Below are positions 1 through 11,700 of a stretch of 64,000 nucleotides of DNA, piece by piece; the first letter of the stretch is position 1; each line of letters opens with the position of its first letter. The position numbers were made by a program, and so were the translations under genes. Under the pieces are notes generated by a model. The model did no database searches and was not told the DNA's origin. It was given only the letters and a program-made list of their open reading frames with translations. Origin of the DNA: Moringa oleifera (lineage: Eukaryota > Streptophyta > Magnoliopsida > Brassicales > Moringaceae); assembly GCA_021397835.1 (NCBI GenBank), contig JAJFZO010000164.1, positions 1 to 64,000 on the forward strand. Reading direction: 5' to 3'.

Positions 1-540
1 AAAGTTTTAGCCAAATCACACAAGTAAGTGTCCTCCTTATGGCTCTTGGCGATCATGTCATCCACGTATGCCTCAATACCCTGTCCAACCCATTCTTTAA
101 ATACCTCTGCCAATAGCCTCTGATACATAGCTTTAATATTCTTTAAGCCAAGTGGCATGACTTTGTAATAGAACATACCCACATTAGTTACAAACGACGT
201 GCATTTCTTGTCATCCAGAGACACTTTAATCTAATTATATTGGAAGAAAGCATCCATGAAACTTAGGACTTTGCATCCAAAAATATTTCCAACTAGCTGA
301 TTAATCCTTGGTAAAGGAAAACTTTCTTTAAGGCAAGCTTTGTTCAGGTCGCGAAGTCCATACATATCCTTTACTTGCCTTTGCCTTTTTGACTATTACA
401 ATATTGGATAACCACTTGGGATATTGGATTAGCCTTATGAATCCAGTGGCTAAGAGCTTTTGTAACTCGATTCTAATTACCTTTTGCCTTTTCACGGTAA
501 AACTATGTTTCTTTTATCCAACAAGCTTGAAACTGGGGTT
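1..540 (-). pseudogene. Reverse transcriptase fragment of the gypsy element
   Basis: Minus-strand translation gives the RT palm: a RDLNKAC block near 350, FMDAF followed by a stop where GYNQI is expected, then MPLGLKN. The catalytic YVDD motif lies at 68-57, followed by MIAKSHKED. In plant gypsy RTs the two Asp residues of YVDD bind the catalytic metals, and both are kept here. The in-frame TAG and frame changes show that it is dead. It is truncated by the window start. Confidence 0.88.
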
Positions 541-1159
541 CACCTTGAGTTAATGTTGTGTTACCTTCGAGCTTATTCTTGACATATCCCTAATGATCCA
601 AATAAACATTTCATAATTTTTTTGTAAAAAATCTAAATACTTTTTCTTAAAGGATTTAGGGAAGCTTGATCTTATTCAAATGGTCTTTCGTGGCATGAGC
701 TATACCACTTTTAGTTCTTCTACTGTCCCACTAAGGCAAGCTTTGTTGTCGTCCCTCAGATCTATCTCATCAATGGGATACATCTCTATCTTATAGGTTT
801 ATTGGTGATTGAGAAGGGTAAAAAAGCATTACTTCGTAACTTGCTAGCTCCTAAGGATTTCTCTTACAACATTAGGCGTAAGGAACCTTATTAATAGATG
901 ATAATTGGAGGTTATCTCCTATAGAGCATTTAAACCTAGCCTTTCGAATATCCTATTATATGTCGATGAAGTCTTGACTACAAAGAATTCTATCATAATG
1001 CTTGCTTGCCTAGGATGTGTCCTCGCCACAACAAGCAAGCTGATGACCCCTTTGACCAAAACCGAGTCTTCCCCCCTTCCCAAACTAACTAAGTTGGCTA
1101 TATATTTCTTTAATATCATTTTATATGGCTTCATTTAGGCAAAGATCGGATCAACAAAT

Positions 1160-1195
1160 TATGTTAACTAAGCTTCCATTGTCGACCAGCATTCT
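1160..1195 (-). pseudogene. Retroviral-type aspartic protease motif of the gypsy element
   Basis: The minus strand reads MLVDNGSLVN, close to the LVDNGSS-type active-site motif of Tat-lineage proteases; the catalytic residue is the Asp. A stop follows a few codons later. It lies between the gag knuckle region and the RT, as expected for gag-pro-pol order. Confidence 0.7.
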
Positions 1196-1534
1196 CTGGA
1201 TCACAAAATGGCAACAGGCAAGTCAACCACCAAAGCATTGTCATGAAGGGTTTGGATCCCTTGAAGATTTTAATAGAAAAAAAAAATTAATATCAAGCCT
1301 CTAAATCCTCTACCTTATCCCTATAATGCACTAGCATGGGCCTTTCATGTTGAAGGCTCTACATAAGTGGAAGTAGATTCTCTTGTGATTATGTTCGCCA
1401 CACCATCGATGCATACTTTTGGATAGTCCTCAAACCTATCTAGTTTGGCAACCTGACTTGTCTATGTTTGCTTCAGTGAAAGTTTAATCCTAAGTAACAA
1501 GGCATTGCTTACTATTCTTGCCCTCCTAGACTAA

Positions 1535-2420
1535 GGATTCGATCTCCTCCTACAACTGTCTGCACTTTTTTATGTCATGATCATAGTCTTAGTGAAAATG
1601 ACATTATCTGGCACAAATGACTGGTGGTGTCACCATTTATCTAGGATGCTTCAGCATTCCTTTACTTTTAGTTACCATCATTACATTAGTTCGAGATGTG
1701 TTCAAGGGTGTAAAATTCGATTGTGCCACTAAGGGTTTGTTCATCCTGAAGGACCTCCTACCTAGTGTAAGACCTTATTGGGGCAATAAGAGTCTTCCTT
1801 AGCTAAAGAATCAGGTAAATTTTCCTCTATAATCATTATGTCACCCTTGGTCTTCATTTTTCCCTCGATCTTTAAAAGGTTGCTTCTTGTTTCTTTCTTC
1901 CACTTACTTCCTTCCTTTTGATGTATTTCTCTACTAAAACTAACAATTCTACCAAGTTCTATGCTGGTTGGTGACACTAGGCATCAAAAAAAAAAAATGA
2001 TCCCTTTTATAGATCTTTTAAAATGGTTACCATGGCGACAAGTTCTTATGGGTTCTAAACTTATAGGGTCTCACGATTGAATCGAGATCTGTAATCCCAA
2101 AGTGACTTTTTCAGGGCTTACTTTATGGTCATGAGGTGATGTTGTTGCTTCTTACTTCTCATGTTGCTAATGAAGTGTCCCAAAAATAACTAGGATATTT
2201 GCGCGAAGTTGCTTATCCTTCTTAGTTGAAGGGAGGCGAACACCTTACATAGGACTAAGTCCCATGCCTCATACAGCAACATTATACTTCGATATCAGTC
2301 CAAATGATCTTTAGGATCCCCTTTTCCATTGTGTGGCTCAATTTGAGGGATCCTCAATCGCTTAGGGAAGGGTTCATTTAAGATATGATCACTAAATGGG
2401 GGATGAGGGTCACAATCATC
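1535..2420 (-). pseudogene. Gag capsid and zinc-knuckle-like region of the gypsy element
   Basis: Around 2400-2190 the minus strand encodes a Retrotrans_gag-like stretch: FPKRLRIPQIEPHNGKGDP, then HLD, a stop, and LYEAWD. Around 1618-1555 it reads ICAR, stop, CHFH, stop, DYDHDIKKCRQL, which matches the CxFHxDxGHDTxxC region of plant Tat-like gag. Each segment has stops. The long plus-strand open frame at 2385-2696 lies antisense to this region and is not a gene. Confidence 0.75.
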
Positions 2421-2844
2421 ATTTCTATCCTCCTCTTAAATCTTGTCCATGGCACCTTTACGCCAATCGCGATGGCCCACACGTTGTTTGAGCTGTTGTT
2501 GCTCATCATTCCCTGTTTTAGGCTCAAGACCTCTCAGGTTTATCTGATTCGAGGCCTTATCCGATACTTGCTAACTTATAAGGTGCTCACTTTCTACTTC
2601 ATCGAATGCTTGCGGTTCTCCATAGGCCTAACGTGTTTGATTTTCCTTCAAGGCATGCATCATATTATTCATCTTTCGCATTTACTATTGCAGTAAGGTG
2701 AATTGTGGAACCTGCAATGGGGTTCATAGAGTTTCCCCAAGCGGTATGGAGAGCTTTGTCGACGCTTCGACTGACGTCAGTAGTGATCTCCGTAGCGACA
2801 TGTTGTCTAGTTGCTAGTTATGGAAAGACACATGACTTCTTGTT

Positions 2845-3260
2845 AGCATTTCCCACAAATGAGACCAATGCTGCTTTTTGAGAAAATGTAGATAGGTCCT
2901 TTTTTTTCTTTTTTTTTCGCTTATTTTCTTCTCTTATATAGCTCCAACTCACACATGCTTCTTTTAGAGATGCATGCTCATCCTACTTTCCCTTAATTTT
3001 TTGGTACTAGTAATGTGGTCTTTTTCCTTGATAATATGGCTTTTACTTGCATGTCAAACTATCTCTTTACTTAGGTTATACCTTCGTTCGATCTAAACAT
3101 CATAACGAATCTTGAGATATTAGGCTTTAATGCTATTGGCCCTCTTGGCATCAAGATTGTTGGGCCCTCCCCCAGTAATAACTGTTAATGATTCTTCCAT
3201 TAAGAATCCAAGAAATGGAATTAGAGAACCATTCTGTGCTCTTTTCCCATGGAAGATATC
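2845..3260 (-). repeat. Probable LTR of the gypsy element with decayed primer-binding site
   Basis: On the minus strand a TATATAAG box (2940-2933) lies upstream of a purine-rich leader. At about 2868-2848 the minus strand reads TGGTCTCATTTGTGGGAA. This looks like a C-to-T decayed form of a primer-binding site plus TGTGGGAA spacer of the kind seen in Tat elements. The outer LTR end near 3.2-3.3 kb could not be fixed, because I found neither a clean TG end nor a target-site duplication. Confidence 0.45.
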
Positions 3261-3299
3261 TCCTTCTCTCTCTATGAGGCTGGTTGATTGATTGCCATT

Positions 3300-5090
3300 G
3301 TATAAAGGTGCGCAAAAAAATTTATTTAATTTAAATAAATTTTTTATTAATTTAAATTAGTATTAATTTTTTAAAAAATAAAAAATATTTTTATAATTTA
3401 TTATATTTAATAATAAAAAATAAAATTATAATTATTAATTTTATTAAATTAATACATATCAATATTTTGATAAAAGTTAAATACAATTCAAATCTTGATT
3501 GATATGTTGCTTTTTAATTTTCAACAAAAAAAAGGGGAAGAATTATTCCTATCAGATTCCTAGGTTTTCGTACCGAGGAATAGGCACAAAGTCTCCTGCT
3601 TACACAAGGAAAGAAGAAAGCAATTTGGTGTCTAAGTCGCTTTTCTTCAAATTTTTCTTCTTTCCATTATTTTCTTTAAAATGGTTCTTATCAACCCACG
3701 TGGACCGAAGAATTCCCGCTGTCCTTTGTACATTTTGGCGTTTTGTGCCTGCTTTACCACTTGTTGGATCTTTTCTCCAAACTAAAAGGTTGGATTTGAT
3801 GACTTCTATTCAAATCACAGGACTTAAAATTATTTTTTATTTTAATTTTAATTTTAAATTATATTAATTTAATAATTTTTATGATAATTTTTTAAATTTT
3901 AATAAAATAATAAAATTAAAACTAATGATTGCTTTGATATTAAAATATCAATAGTTATATTATGGAAGATGAGTTTTATTTTTGATTTTTATTATATATA
4001 AATAAAAATGAAGAATAAAGACTGAAAATCATAAGTTATATAGGATGATTTATCTGTAGATAAATTTTAGAAAATAAGATTTTGTTTTACTTTCACTTAT
4101 TTGTAATCTTACATCAAATAAAAATTAGTTTATATAATTAATTTTTTATCTGTTCCTTTGAAAAATAAAATTCAATCATTACATCATTGTTAATTATATC
4201 TTTTGCTTTTAGCATAATAATTTTTTTTTTCAACATATATGATTAATACATATTGCTATTCTTTCAATTCATTTTTATTTTCTCTCTCTCACAGACACAC
4301 ACACATATATATATATATATATAATTAACCATTTTATTAGCAATTTTTTTGAACATTAAAGTTTGTTTTATATATAATGTTATATCGCATAACTTTAAAT
4401 TTTAATTTAGTGATAATGTTTTTTATAAAAATTTGAAAATAAGTTGATGAAATTTAATTTTAAAATTTTAATATATAAATATAATTTAAATTTATAAATT
4501 TTTAATTTAATAATCTTTATAAAATACTTTTAACTTAATGATAAGTATAATTTTAAAATTATGAATTTTTAAATTGATAATAATTTATTATTTAAATTTA
4601 TATTAAATAATAAATTTATTGTTAAAAAGTTGAACATATATATAAATCACTTGGCTCATCTAAGTATCAAAAGTTTAGTTTGCATTTTAGCCATATAATA
4701 TATTCGTTCTGATTTGTTTTATTTTTTATTATTAGAATTATTGGTGGAGATATTTTTGTAATAATAATATGAAAAAAAAATGCATAAACTCTTCAAAACG
4801 TATAAGATTACACTAAGTATTAGATTCAATTCATCTTCATCAATTTCGATTTTACTAGTTGCAATAGGATAACAGTGAATTCCCTGCAAGATATAATAAA
4901 GATCCTTAACTCGATTTCTATACCTGCAATCAAATTTAATACCTAGTGTCAAGTTATAAAAAAATAATTTTTTAGTTTTTTATACAGAAAAAATATGATT
5001 TAAAAGTAAAAAACTTATCAATTTTATATTCTTTAAAAATATGTTAATTTATATAAAAAATTATTTTATTTATAAACTTTTTTATACACT
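3300..5090. other. AT-rich intergenic DNA, no gene seen
   Basis: Nearly pure A/T with runs such as 3310-3480 and 4370-4630. The open frame at 3499-3867 (plus) has no recognisable domain and lies in low-complexity sequence. A compound microsatellite is annotated separately. No gene structure is visible. Confidence 0.7.
4281..4322. repeat. Compound microsatellite (TC)n-(CA)n-(TA)n
   Basis: A TC run passes through CACAGACACACACACA into an uninterrupted TA run in AT-rich DNA. Confidence 0.9.
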
Positions 5091-5523
5091 TTGATGGGAT
5101 TTACGAAGACACACAAATAATACCACTTTAAAATAGTAACGCATAATAGCCCATGGCTACACATTTGTTCGGAAGCCCGATAACATTGCAGTCGATCGTG
5201 GCAAAATTGCATGCAACAATTCTAGAACACCTACATAATTAGATCATTAACCATCTCTTATAGCCAAACAGAGGAATAAAATTGTCGCAGTAGGCGAGTA
5301 AAGTCCAAGAACTCTCATCTCAGTGAATGAAAGATGTCATAAATGCCCATTCATACGCAAATGTTGATCTCCCCTCATATTCCCACGTGACAAACGTTCA
5401 CATAATCCACTCAAAAAGACAATGCCATTTTCAGCATTTGCATCATTTTAGATGCGCAATTCGATTACATGTACAACCGACCAGAACCATCAATAAGAAG
5501 AACCCATTACCCACCTCAAAATC

Positions 5524-5694
5524 TCAAGTGAAATAAATTAAGACAATAACAAGGAAAGCAAGAGGGCAATTAGTGAAGACCTGAGAGAATGCAACGCAAG
5601 CAAGAGCACCCACAACGCAAGCAAGAGCAATATTGGTAACAAGCAAGTTAAGAGGATAGCAATTAGAGAGCCTATATTGAAGAATCCTTTCCAT
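5524..5694 (-). CDS. Possible 56-aa hydrophobic peptide, unrecognised
   Basis: This is a weak candidate for a short gene on the minus strand. An ATG at 5694-5692 lies in a strong plant start context (AACCATGG) and opens a 56-codon frame starting MERILQYRLSNCYPLNLL and ending IVLIYFT before a TGA. Most of the protein after residue 15 is hydrophobic, so one or two membrane segments are possible. The leader upstream is CT-rich on the coding strand, as is common in plant 5' UTRs, and a TATA-like box lies about 180 bp upstream. The local base composition is richer in G+C than the flanks. A GTGGGTAAT just after the stop could be a splice donor, so this may be a first exon. I do not recognise a family. 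It could also be a remnant or a chance frame. Confidence 0.3.
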   Translation of the reverse strand: MERILQYRLSNCYPLNLLVTNIALACVVGALACVAFSQVFTNCPLAFLVIVLIYFT

Positions 5695-5870
5695 GGTTCT
5701 CTAAAGCTCGGAAAGGCACAACCCAAGATGAAAAACTTAAGAAAAGAAAGCAAACACAAGGAAAGGGAGATATCTAGAGAAGGGGGAGAGGGAAAGATTC
5801 CTGGACGAATTTGTTACTGAGCGAAAAAGAAAGAGAGGGAGAGAGAGGCTGCGATACTTCGTTTGGTTTG

Positions 5871-5880
5871 TATTTATATA
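5871..5880 (-). promoter_or_regulatory. TATA-box candidate for the 5.5-5.9 kb minus-strand unit
   Basis: The minus strand reads TATATAAATA here. A CT-rich putative leader (about 5845-5700) and the AACCATGG start follow at plausible spacing. It is inferred from sequence only. Confidence 0.35.
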
Positions 5881-6129
5881 ATACGATGAATATTGAGACA
5901 GCAAATAGCGTTTAGTGCCTGATCTGCCGAGTTGTGGAGTCAGGCGTGCTGCTTGTGCTCTTTTGGCGCGTTAACAGTAGTGTTCATAGGGCTTTGTGCT
6001 TTGAACCCCTCCCAAAAATGAAAATAACACACTACTGTATGCTGGTACTGTCTTATAAATGATGGGATGGCATTCTCCTGCTTCAACAAGCTAAACCAGA
6101 ACATTTACAAAATTTATACCCTTCTGATG

Positions 6130-6970
6130 GGGGAGCGACGTGGAAATTTGTTAATTTTACAATTTATTTATTTTAAATTTTAAAAAATTATATCGTTTTC
6201 CTAAATTATTACATTTTAATACTGTTAATAACCTTATATATTTCAAATTCCCCTTCATATATGATAGAATATAAAACAAATAAATTCACATTATAACTTA
6301 AATATAACAATGTAGGGCAGATATTATATAATATATTATTTTGATATTTATCATGTATTATCAAATAAATTTTGATGTTTAGAAAATTATTAAATATTGA
6401 TAAACAAATTTAAAAGTTAAAAATATTTAATTTGGGATCCTTTATAATAAAGTTGGACTTAAAGCTTGTAAATATAAAAAAAATATTGAAATTATCATTA
6501 CAAAAAAATTTAAAAACTTTTAAATATTAAAAATATTATTTTTACTTTTATACTATTAAAAATTTTAAAAATATATTTTTAATACTCAAAAAATTTTAAA
6601 AATTTTATAATATAACTTGAACTATTTTTTTTTTTCAATTGCCCTTTTAAAAAAAAAATAAGATGAGAGTCTATTTGAACTAAGTCGATATTTCATTTAT
6701 AAAATAAAAAAAATCACAAATTTTTGATTAAAACGGGAAACTAACATAAACTTTTCTTTCATATTTACTTTTTTAAAAATTATTTAATTGGATGAATGAC
6801 ATTTTAAACTTTGTTCATGTTTTCAAATTTAACTATTTTTAAAATTAATTTAATATTTAAAATAACCGTTGATCTTGGACTTTATGAAATCATCAAGTTT
6901 TCATATAATCGAAGGGCATTCGCATTCATGTCAAAAAATCATTAATCCTTGAGTTAACCTGTATACTTGT
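6130..6970. other. AT-rich intergenic DNA, nothing recognised
   Basis: Long A and T runs without open frames or recognisable domains. No inverted-repeat element ends stood out. Confidence 0.6.
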
Positions 6971-6974
6971 TGTT

Positions 6975-7095
6975 TTTTGAAAGGACGCTGTTGAGTTTTT
7001 CTTGTCTCTTTTTTTTTTCGCTTATTTTCTTTTCTTATATAGCTTTAGCTCACACCTACTCCTTTATCATTTTGTCTATGTCATTTCTTATTGGT
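6975..7095 (-). mobile_element. Second fragment of the gypsy-type LTR
   Basis: The stretch with TTTTTTTCGCTTATTTTCTT followed by TTATATAGCT and GCTCACAC closely matches 2905-2965 of the gypsy LTR. It includes the minus-strand TATATAAG box (7041-7034). It has the same orientation as the first. This suggests a separate truncated or solo LTR of the same family. Confidence 0.55.
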
Positions 7096-7099
7096 TGCG

Positions 7100-9470
7100 G
7101 AGATTAAAGAGATAAAAGGAGGAAGATAAAGTCTTGTGCTACTTCTTTATGTGCCATAATTAAAGTTAATTTCTGCTTAAATATATTCATAAAAATGTGG
7201 GCATTATTTTTTTAAATTAGTTTTAACATATGTATTGTTTAAAAATATATATATATCTTAATTGAATTGCTTATCAAGTTAAAAATTATATTACGTATCA
7301 AATTGAAAAAGGATTATGATGATGCTATGTTGATCTAAATTTTGTGTTAAATTTTTTAATAAATAATTATAAAATATTTTAATAAATTAAATATTAATAT
7401 AAAAATAAAAAATTGAATTTTATTAAATTTTTAAGTATTATAATTTCATTAAAAACTCAATAAAGTTTAGATCAATAAAAAATTTTGATTCATAAAAATT
7501 CATAAAGCAATTCGTTTGTGCAAAAATAATTAGTCTAGAATTAAAAAAGTATCAAGAGTTTTTTTTTTTCATGCTTGCTTTTGTTGAGAAAAATTAGGCG
7601 AGTTATATCAGCAAAACAAAAAAGAATAAGGGATTTGGAGTTTTTTATTCATCAGACAACACCCAGATTTGAATTAGGGAAAATGGATTTGCAGTCCCCC
7701 ACCTTTTCATCCATGCCGTCAAAACGATACAAATTAGATGAAAATCTTCCCTTCTATTGATATTGAAAAAACAAAATGTGGATTTTCAGTCAGGAAAACC
7801 AAAATTCAAGATAAATTAAAACCATTAACTATTGACAGTAAATTTATGAATCATTCTTGAATTTGAATTCTAAATTGTCATAGTCAAAGTCTGAATGAAG
7901 GCATGATACTGGTGATTTAATGACCCTAAATACTTTGAGTAAAATGGTTGAGAAGGATTTTTAGACCTTATTTTTCATATTGAAGCATAGCTTTCATGGA
8001 GACAGTGAACATTCTCAAATGGAAACAATTTCTTCAAGTTCTAGAAAGAAAATAATCATTGAATATATTATAAAGTAAGGATGCAACAGAGATCTAATTA
8101 AAATCTGAGTGAAGGCATGATATTGGTGATGTAATGACTATAAAAATGTTCTCTGAGCAAAATGATTGAGAAGGATTTTGGATCTTATTTTGATATATTG
8201 AAATGTGGCTTTCATAAAGATGATAAACATAAACAATTTTATCGAATTCAAGGAAAGTAGATACAGCTAAAGAGTGACATGTTTATGTGTTGTTATCTAA
8301 CTCCTTTTAACTATGGATATGTTTATTTGTATAGGTGGAAATGCTACCTAAACTGATAGAAGCATGGATTTCAGCTGGTGATGTGATTTTTGATGAGTTT
8401 TAAGTTGGTAATGTGAGAATAAATCCAAATTATTATGAAACTTTCTCAATTAAATATGCTTGTCAACTGTGTCTTAACGTATGGGCAACATTGCCCAAAT
8501 TGTTTCACGTAGAATTTTTTTAATAAATTCGACAAGTTATAATACTTTCTTCTCCTATGCTTGAGTCGGGCCTTCTTACTGTTGATTCTTTATATCTTCA
8601 TTACTTCTAATGACTTGAGGCAAGTAGCATAATGTCAATGTATCAACATGAAGTTAGTCACGTATTAATTCTCATATGAAGGGAAAAGATTGCATTTATT
8701 GTTCATTATAAAAAAGACTGATCGTAGAAGAAAATATAGCCAAGTTTGCATCTTCTGCTTGGTTACAAGTTTTATGTGTGCATTTGCACTTTACTAGGGT
8801 GATGATGGGTACTATGCCTCCATCAATCCTTTGATACCCACCAAATAAGTAACTTTTTTTAGATTTTACTAAATAAAGTGAGTCTAGACCATAAGGGTGA
8901 TCAAGTTATAGTTAGCAATTAATATTGATATCATATGTAACCTAATTATATTCTTCTATAACAAATAAGTGGCAAGATATGATTTCATTGAAAATTCATC
9001 CTATCATGGTTATTATTCAACTTGGTTGAATTTTTTTACAGTAAATGGCATGGTCAAAAGAGACATCATCATCTTATAGATTTTATTGATTTTAGTCACA
9101 TTCCACTTGGTTTAAGATTATTGAGACAAATATATGGCCAAACTCCAATAATATAGAGTTTGATAAATAATTAAAAATAAAATTAAAAGAATAATAAGTA
9201 AAATATATCACACTCAAATTGAAAGTTTTTTTTTAATCAAAAAATAATTAACTTCAAATCAAAATCATTTATTTTAGTTAAATGAACATAATTATACATG
9301 TGACAAACACATAAAACTTTTATCTCTTAAAATTTTATTTTCTTTGTTCAAAACACCTTCATCTTCTTCTTTAATCCTAATCATCATATACTACAAATAG
9401 TTAAATGAACACCTTCAAGCTAAGTAGCTCAAAATATTTTTATCTCTTTTTCATTAAATTTGTATTATAT
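7100..9470. other. Intergenic DNA with no recognisable gene
   Basis: Moderately AT-rich. Small frames, such as the plus-strand frame at 7575-7760, have no ATG-based gene structure or known motif. It contains the 213-bp imperfect duplication listed separately. The 8.3-9.1 kb part is less AT-biased and might be old transposon or gene remnant, but I could not assign it. Confidence 0.55.
7888..8270. repeat. Imperfect tandem duplication, about 213 bp period
   Basis: The motif TGAAGGCATGATAC/TTGGTGAT starts near 7895 and recurs near 8108. It is followed in both copies by a GAGAAGGATTTT..GA/TC element and a CTTTCAT element. The two copies are clearly diverged. Confidence 0.65.
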
Positions 9471-10460
9471 TAATTATAATATAAAAATAAGTTTTATATT
9501 TTTGTTAATATAATTTAAAAAATAAAGTTAGATTTTGTTAAGAAAAATAATTATATTATATCATTTACATTATAACTTAATTCATTATATAACTTCATCA
9601 ATCAAAAATAAACAAAACATTCATCAATTAAATGCCAAATAAAAAAAATCTTTAAGATGAAAAAAACATAAAAATTTATAAATAACACTAATGCAAAATA
9701 AAGAGACATATTTTTAATAAATATAATAAAAAATGTAAAAAGTAATATAATATATATTTATGTTCATCATATAGTTACAAGAATTTTCAAATTTACATTT
9801 AAATAATAATGGACTTAATCTAATTTTTATATTATTTTTTATTTTTTCAAAAATATAATCTAAAATTAAAGAAACATAAAACACAAATTATGTCATGAGT
9901 TAATCATTGGTAATCTAATATTTGATTGAGGCAAAGAAAAAAGGAAAAAATTGTTTACTCTATTATATATATATATTATAATGTAAAAATATATTTTATT
10001 TTTTATTAATATTTTTTTAAAAAAATAAAGTTAAATTTAATTAAAAAAATTATATTAAATTGTTTACATTATAGCTTAATGCATTATATAACTTCACCAA
10101 TCAAAATAAATAAGAGATTCATCAATTAAATGCAACAAAAAAAAAACACCTAAGATGAAAAAATAAACATAAAAATTTATGAATAACACTAATGCAAAAT
10201 AAATATGATATCCTTTTAATAAATTAAAAAATTTATAAATAGTAATATTAATTTTATATTTATGTTCATCAAATTAGTTACAAGAATAATTTGCAAATTT
10301 ACATTTAAATAATGATGAATTTAATCTAATTTTTGCATTTTTTGTTTATTTAAAAATATAATTTATAATTAAAGAGATATAAAATATGAATTGTGCCATG
10401 AGTTAAGTATTAGTAATCCAACATTTGATTGAGGCATAGAGAAAAGGAAAAAAAAAACTT
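9470..10460. repeat. Tandem duplication, two copies of about 500 bp
   Basis: Copy 1 (about 9474-9955) and copy 2 (about 9976-10458) share an ordered set of blocks: TTCATCAATTAAATGC, AATAACACTAATGCAAAATA, TTTATGTTCATCA, ATTTACATTTAAATAAT, and a GTCATGAGTTAA or GCCATGAGTTAA block before TTGATTGAGGCA. It is non-coding and very AT-rich. Confidence 0.85.
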
Positions 10461-11700
10461 AGGTATATTATCTTTTTTAAATAAAAAATGTTGTCAAGTT
10501 TTAAAAATAAAAATTATTTTTTAAAAGTTATTGAATAATTTGTTTAATATATGTACAATTTGAAAAATAATTTAGTGAATGGTTCTCAAAGTGAAGGCCC
10601 AATGATCCAACTCAAATAAAGAACTAATAGCCAACTCGATTAGATATTATGTTAATTACATCAACAATCTTTTATGCAAATACTTTCTTTTTACAAAATC
10701 ATAACCTAAATGTTATTGAAATTTTCGTGATTTGCAAATGATGCTGGACAAGACAGAGAAAAGACGAGAAACATTTAACAAGGCCGATTCTTAGGTAAAG
10801 ACACCAAAGCAATGGCCTAAGGGCCCATTTTTAAATTGGGCCCCATTTTAACTTTTAATTGTTAATTTTTTAAGTAGATAAATATTTTTTATAAATTTAA
10901 TTTTCTAACTTATTTTAAATTTATAATAAAAACAAAATTTTATATTTGTTTTTAAATTTCATTTAACTCCAATAATATTTTAATATTTTATCATTTAAAA
11001 TCTAATATTTTTATTGATTTCTAATATTTTTTATAAAATTTTTACAATTAATGGCAAGAGTATGTTAAAAAAACATGCTTTTAATTAGTTATTATTTTCA
11101 ATTAAAATTTAGTTATATTGTCTATTTACATAGTTATTTTAAATTTACTGTATAATATTTTTTTATGATGAAGATTATTATTAAAATTTTTAAAATATAT
11201 TTTAATTTCGTATATATATTTTTGTATAATTTAGAAAATTATTAACTTTTAGTGATAATAATTTTTAAAAATTATTATTATAATCTTGAAAAAATTTTAA
11301 ACAAGATGTGCTATTAATAGTTTAAATTAACTTAATGAATCAAAAATCTTGAAAGAAGTTTTATAAATAAAAATGAAAATATTATTTCAAATGCATGTTA
11401 CTTACAATATTTTATTAACACTACATGTATTAATTTTTTCAAAATTAAAATTAACAAAAATTTACTTATGGTTAATTATATAAAAAAATTTGTCTTCATA
11501 TTGTTTATATTTTTTTTCAAAACTTTGACTTATTATGACTTAACTTTAGTGGTTAACCTTAAAATTTTTCTTATTTTTTACTTTTATTTCGAGATAAAAG
11601 CTTTTGACATGACATTAGCAAAGAGTTGTAAATGACTCACTTGATGAGTTTGATCTATCCTAACTTCCAGCAATTTTGTTTGTATTCCCAATAAACTATT
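10460..11700. other. AT-rich intergenic DNA with one GC-rich hairpin
   Basis: No gene is visible. GGGCCCA at 10821-10827 pairs with TGGGCCC at 10837-10843 to make a short hairpin inside 10,780-10,850. The surrounding words GGCCTAAGGGCCC and GGGCCCCATTTT recall the ends of some plant hAT-related elements, but I could not define termini. Confidence 0.4.

Larger units (their letters stand above)
1..3260 (-). mobile_element. Degenerate Ty3/gypsy (Tat-like) retrotransposon, gag-protease-RT part
   Basis: Read on the minus strand, this region shows pieces of a gypsy polyprotein in the right order: a gag-like block (about 2400-2190, including PQIEPHNGKGDPKDHL), a gag zinc-knuckle-like segment (about 1618-1555), an aspartic-protease motif (LVDNGS, about 1190-1170) and a reverse transcriptase running off the window edge (about 540-1). 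Many in-frame stops and frameshifts break it, so it is inactive. RNase H and integrase would lie to the left, outside the window. The gag spacing and motifs resemble the Tat lineage. The lineage call rests on motif recognition, not on a tree. Confidence 0.85.

Noticed and set aside
2385..2696. 103-aa plus-strand open frame
   Set aside because: It lies antisense to the gag region of the minus-strand gypsy element and shows no domain.
3499..3867. 122-aa plus-strand open frame
   Set aside because: It lies in low-complexity flanks and shows no recognisable domain, no ATG start context and no gene structure around it.
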